Shown here: piece by piece, positions 6,497 to 7,656 of the stretch | Layout: every line of letters begins with the position of its first letter | Position numbering within the stretch: position 1 is the stretch's first letter | DNA from: Candidatus Omnitrophota bacterium | GTDB taxonomy: Bacteria > Omnitrophota > Gorgyraeia > Duberdicusellales > 4484-171 | Direction: 5' to 3' | Assembly: GCA_023228195.1 (NCBI GenBank) | Contig: JALOBR010000072.1 | Span: 1-7,656, forward strand | Length of the DNA stretch: 7,656 bases | Position numbers and translations under genes: made by a program | Notes under the pieces: generated by a model | The model's database searches: none | Seen by the model: only the letters and a program-made list of their open reading frames with translations | What the model was told of the DNA's origin: nothing

Positions 6497-7426
6497 ATGA
6501 ATATAATTTATTTCGGAAGTTCTAAATTCTCGCTAACAATCCTTGAAAACCTCTGCCTTTCAGGATTTAAACCAAAGCTTGTAATCAGCCAACCCGACAA
6601 ACCAAAGGGGAGGGGGCTTAAAGAAAAGCCTACCGCCATAAGCCTGTTTGCCCAAAAGGCAAATATACCCGTAATCACGCCGCAATCGATTAAAACAAAC
6701 GAAATCAAGGAACAACTATCCAAAATGTCCCCGGATTTATTCATAATAGCCGACTACGGAAAAATTCTTCCGGCATCTTTGCTGGTAATTCCCAAAATAG
6801 CCGCTCTTGGAGTGCACCCATCGTTATTGCCGCTTTATCGCGGCCCCGCACCCATAAATTGGGCTTTGCTTAAAGGAGATAAAGAAACCGGAGCTACTAT
6901 ATTTAAAATGAATGAAGGCCTGGATACCGGGGATATAATTTTACAGAACAAAATTACAATTTCCGATAAAGACAACGCTCGTACTCTTTCCGAAAAGCTG
7001 GCAAAAGAAGGAGCCAGGCTCCTGGTAGAATCATTAAACATGCTTAAAAGGGACAGTTGGGCGACAATTTCACAAAATGAAGCCTTTTCGTCATTTGCCC
7101 CTAAACTTCAAAAGAAAGACGGCAAGATAAACTGGCAAGATAACGCCATAGATATCCATAATAAAATCAGGGGACTAGCCGGCTGGCCTAGTGCTTATGC
7201 TTTTTACAGAGGAAAAGCAATAAAAATAACGGAATCAGAGGTGCTTGCCTCTGAAACCAAAATACAACCCGCGACGATCGAAATAATAAAAAAAGACGGC
7301 ATATACGTTTCAACCGGAAATGGAACATTAAATATAAAACGCCTTATACCGGAAGGAAAAAGTGAAATGGACGCATACTCTTTTGTGTTGGGGCATCGGT
7401 TAAAATCCGGGGATAAATTTGAGTAA
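6497..7426 (+). CDS. fmt: Methionyl-tRNA formyltransferase Fmt
   Basis: A 309-residue enzyme expected to formylate Met-tRNAfMet with 10-formyltetrahydrofolate for translation initiation. The N-terminal formyltransferase domain starts MNIIYFGSSKFSLTIL. The tRNA-sensing loop is QPDKPKGRGLKEKPT (residues 32-46), with R39 matching the important loop arginine. ADYGKILP (85-92) and the family signature VHPSLLPLYRGPAPIN (106-121) follow. His107 and Asp143 (in GLDTGDI) of the catalytic triad are present, but the triad Asn is replaced by Gly105. The C-terminal tRNA-binding domain is recognisable from KDGKINW through NKIRGLAGWPSAYAF to GHRLKSGDKF, so length and architecture are normal for Fmt. The gene begins 15 nt after the PriA homologue with no clear Shine-Dalgarno sequence. 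No deformylase gene (def), a frequent neighbour of fmt, lies in the window. The assignment as Fmt is strong. The Gly105 change raises the question of how the active site is completed. Confidence 0.94.
   Translation: MNIIYFGSSKFSLTILENLCLSGFKPKLVISQPDKPKGRGLKEKPTAISLFAQKANIPVITPQSIKTNEIKEQLSKMSPDLFIIADYGKILPASLLVIPKIAALGVHPSLLPLYRGPAPINWALLKGDKETGATIFKMNEGLDTGDIILQNKITISDKDNARTLSEKLAKEGARLLVESLNMLKRDSWATISQNEAFSSFAPKLQKKDGKINWQDNAIDIHNKIRGLAGWPSAYAFYRGKAIKITESEVLASETKIQPATIEIIKKDGIYVSTGNGTLNIKRLIPEGKSEMDAYSFVLGHRLKSGDKFE
7409..7413 (+). promoter_or_regulatory. Possible weak ribosome binding site of acyP
   Basis: GGGGA lies twelve bases before the acyP ATG, inside the end of fmt. Spacing is long, so reinitiation after the overlapping fmt stop (TAATG) is at least as likely to drive translation. 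Confidence 0.35.
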
Positions 7427-7656
7427 TGAAAAAAACTACAAACAGGCACTACTACGTATTATTTTCAGGAATGGTACAAGGAGTAGGATTTCGTTATGCA
7501 GCACGGTCCTGTGCCTATAAGTATATAATTTACGGATGGGTAGCTAATCGCAGTGACGGCACCGTTGAGCTTGATGTAGAAGGAACGATTTTAGATTTAG
7601 ATAATTTCTTGAAAGAGCTCAAAGAAGAATTCAAAACGCACATCAAAGATATTCAA
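7426..7656 (+). CDS. acyP: Acylphosphatase, 3' end outside window
   Basis: The first 77 residues of a small cytosolic acylphosphatase, which hydrolyses carboxyl-phosphate bonds such as those of acetyl phosphate or 1,3-bisphosphoglycerate in vitro. Its physiological role in bacteria is unclear. The signature FSGMVQGVGFRYAARSCA (residues 13-30) forms the phosphate-binding loop with catalytic R23. The second motif GWVANRSDGTVELDVEG (37-53) supplies N41. Both residues fall at the positions known for the family. Family members are about 90 to 95 residues long, so roughly 15 are missing beyond the window edge. The ATG shares its A with the fmt stop (TAATG), a one-base overlap that indicates co-transcription and translational coupling. 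A later in-frame ATG at residue 16 lies inside the catalytic loop and is not a start. Confidence 0.95.
   Translation, partial: MKKTTNRHYYVLFSGMVQGVGFRYAARSCAYKYIIYGWVANRSDGTVELDVEGTILDLDNFLKELKEEFKTHIKDIQ

Noticed and set aside
7174..7192. Imperfect palindrome (ACTAG ... CTAGT around a GCCGGC core) in fmt
   Set aside because: It encodes the conserved IRGLAGWPSA stretch of the Fmt C-terminal domain, and there is no sign of a regulatory or attachment site.

Overview
The window is one compact, entirely plus-strand block of nine genes. The first is cut at its 5' end and the last at its 3' end. Almost every base is coding: neighbours overlap by 1 to 11 nt or are separated by 1 to 15 nt, and the only larger gap is 41 nt. 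I see no tRNA, rRNA, CRISPR array, insertion sequence, phage gene, clear promoter or intrinsic terminator. The sequence is AT-rich (roughly 40% GC by eye). The gene set (16S methyltransferase RsmE, t6A methylthiotransferase MtaB, bacterial Fmt, PriA) is bacterial. The heptose-phosphatase-like HAD protein and the MGDG-synthase-like glycosyltransferase would fit a poorly characterised Gram-negative-type lineage, for example within the PVC group (Omnitrophota-like). That placement is only a low-confidence impression.

Layout. (1) 2-367: C-terminal part of an AMMECR1-domain protein. (2) 369-1088: RsmE. (3) 1085-2335: MtaB. (4) 2325-3041: RsuA/RluB-type pseudouridine synthase. (5) 3083-3631: GmhB-like HAD phosphatase. 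(6) 3624-4682: MGDG-synthase/MurG-like glycosyltransferase. (7) 4694-6481: a PriA-derived protein. (8) 6497-7426: Fmt. (9) 7426-7656: acylphosphatase, truncated by the window edge.

The genes fall into three themes. Ribosome and tRNA maturation is represented by RsmE, MtaB, the pseudouridine synthase and Fmt. Sugar or envelope metabolism is represented by the HAD phosphatase and the glycosyltransferase, which overlap by 8 nt. Replication restart is represented by the PriA homologue. The tight packing argues for one polycistronic unit with translational coupling.

The most notable observation is the PriA homologue. It keeps the N-terminal DNA-binding domain, all eight zinc-binding cysteines and the C-terminal domain. 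It has lost a recognisable Walker A motif, motif III and motif VI, has an altered DEEH box (EEEN), and lacks most of the winged-helix domain. It looks like an intact, maintained protein without helicase activity rather than a decaying pseudogene. A second point is that Fmt has Gly where the formyltransferase catalytic triad normally has Asn. I found no convincing new defence, mobile or RNA-based system here.
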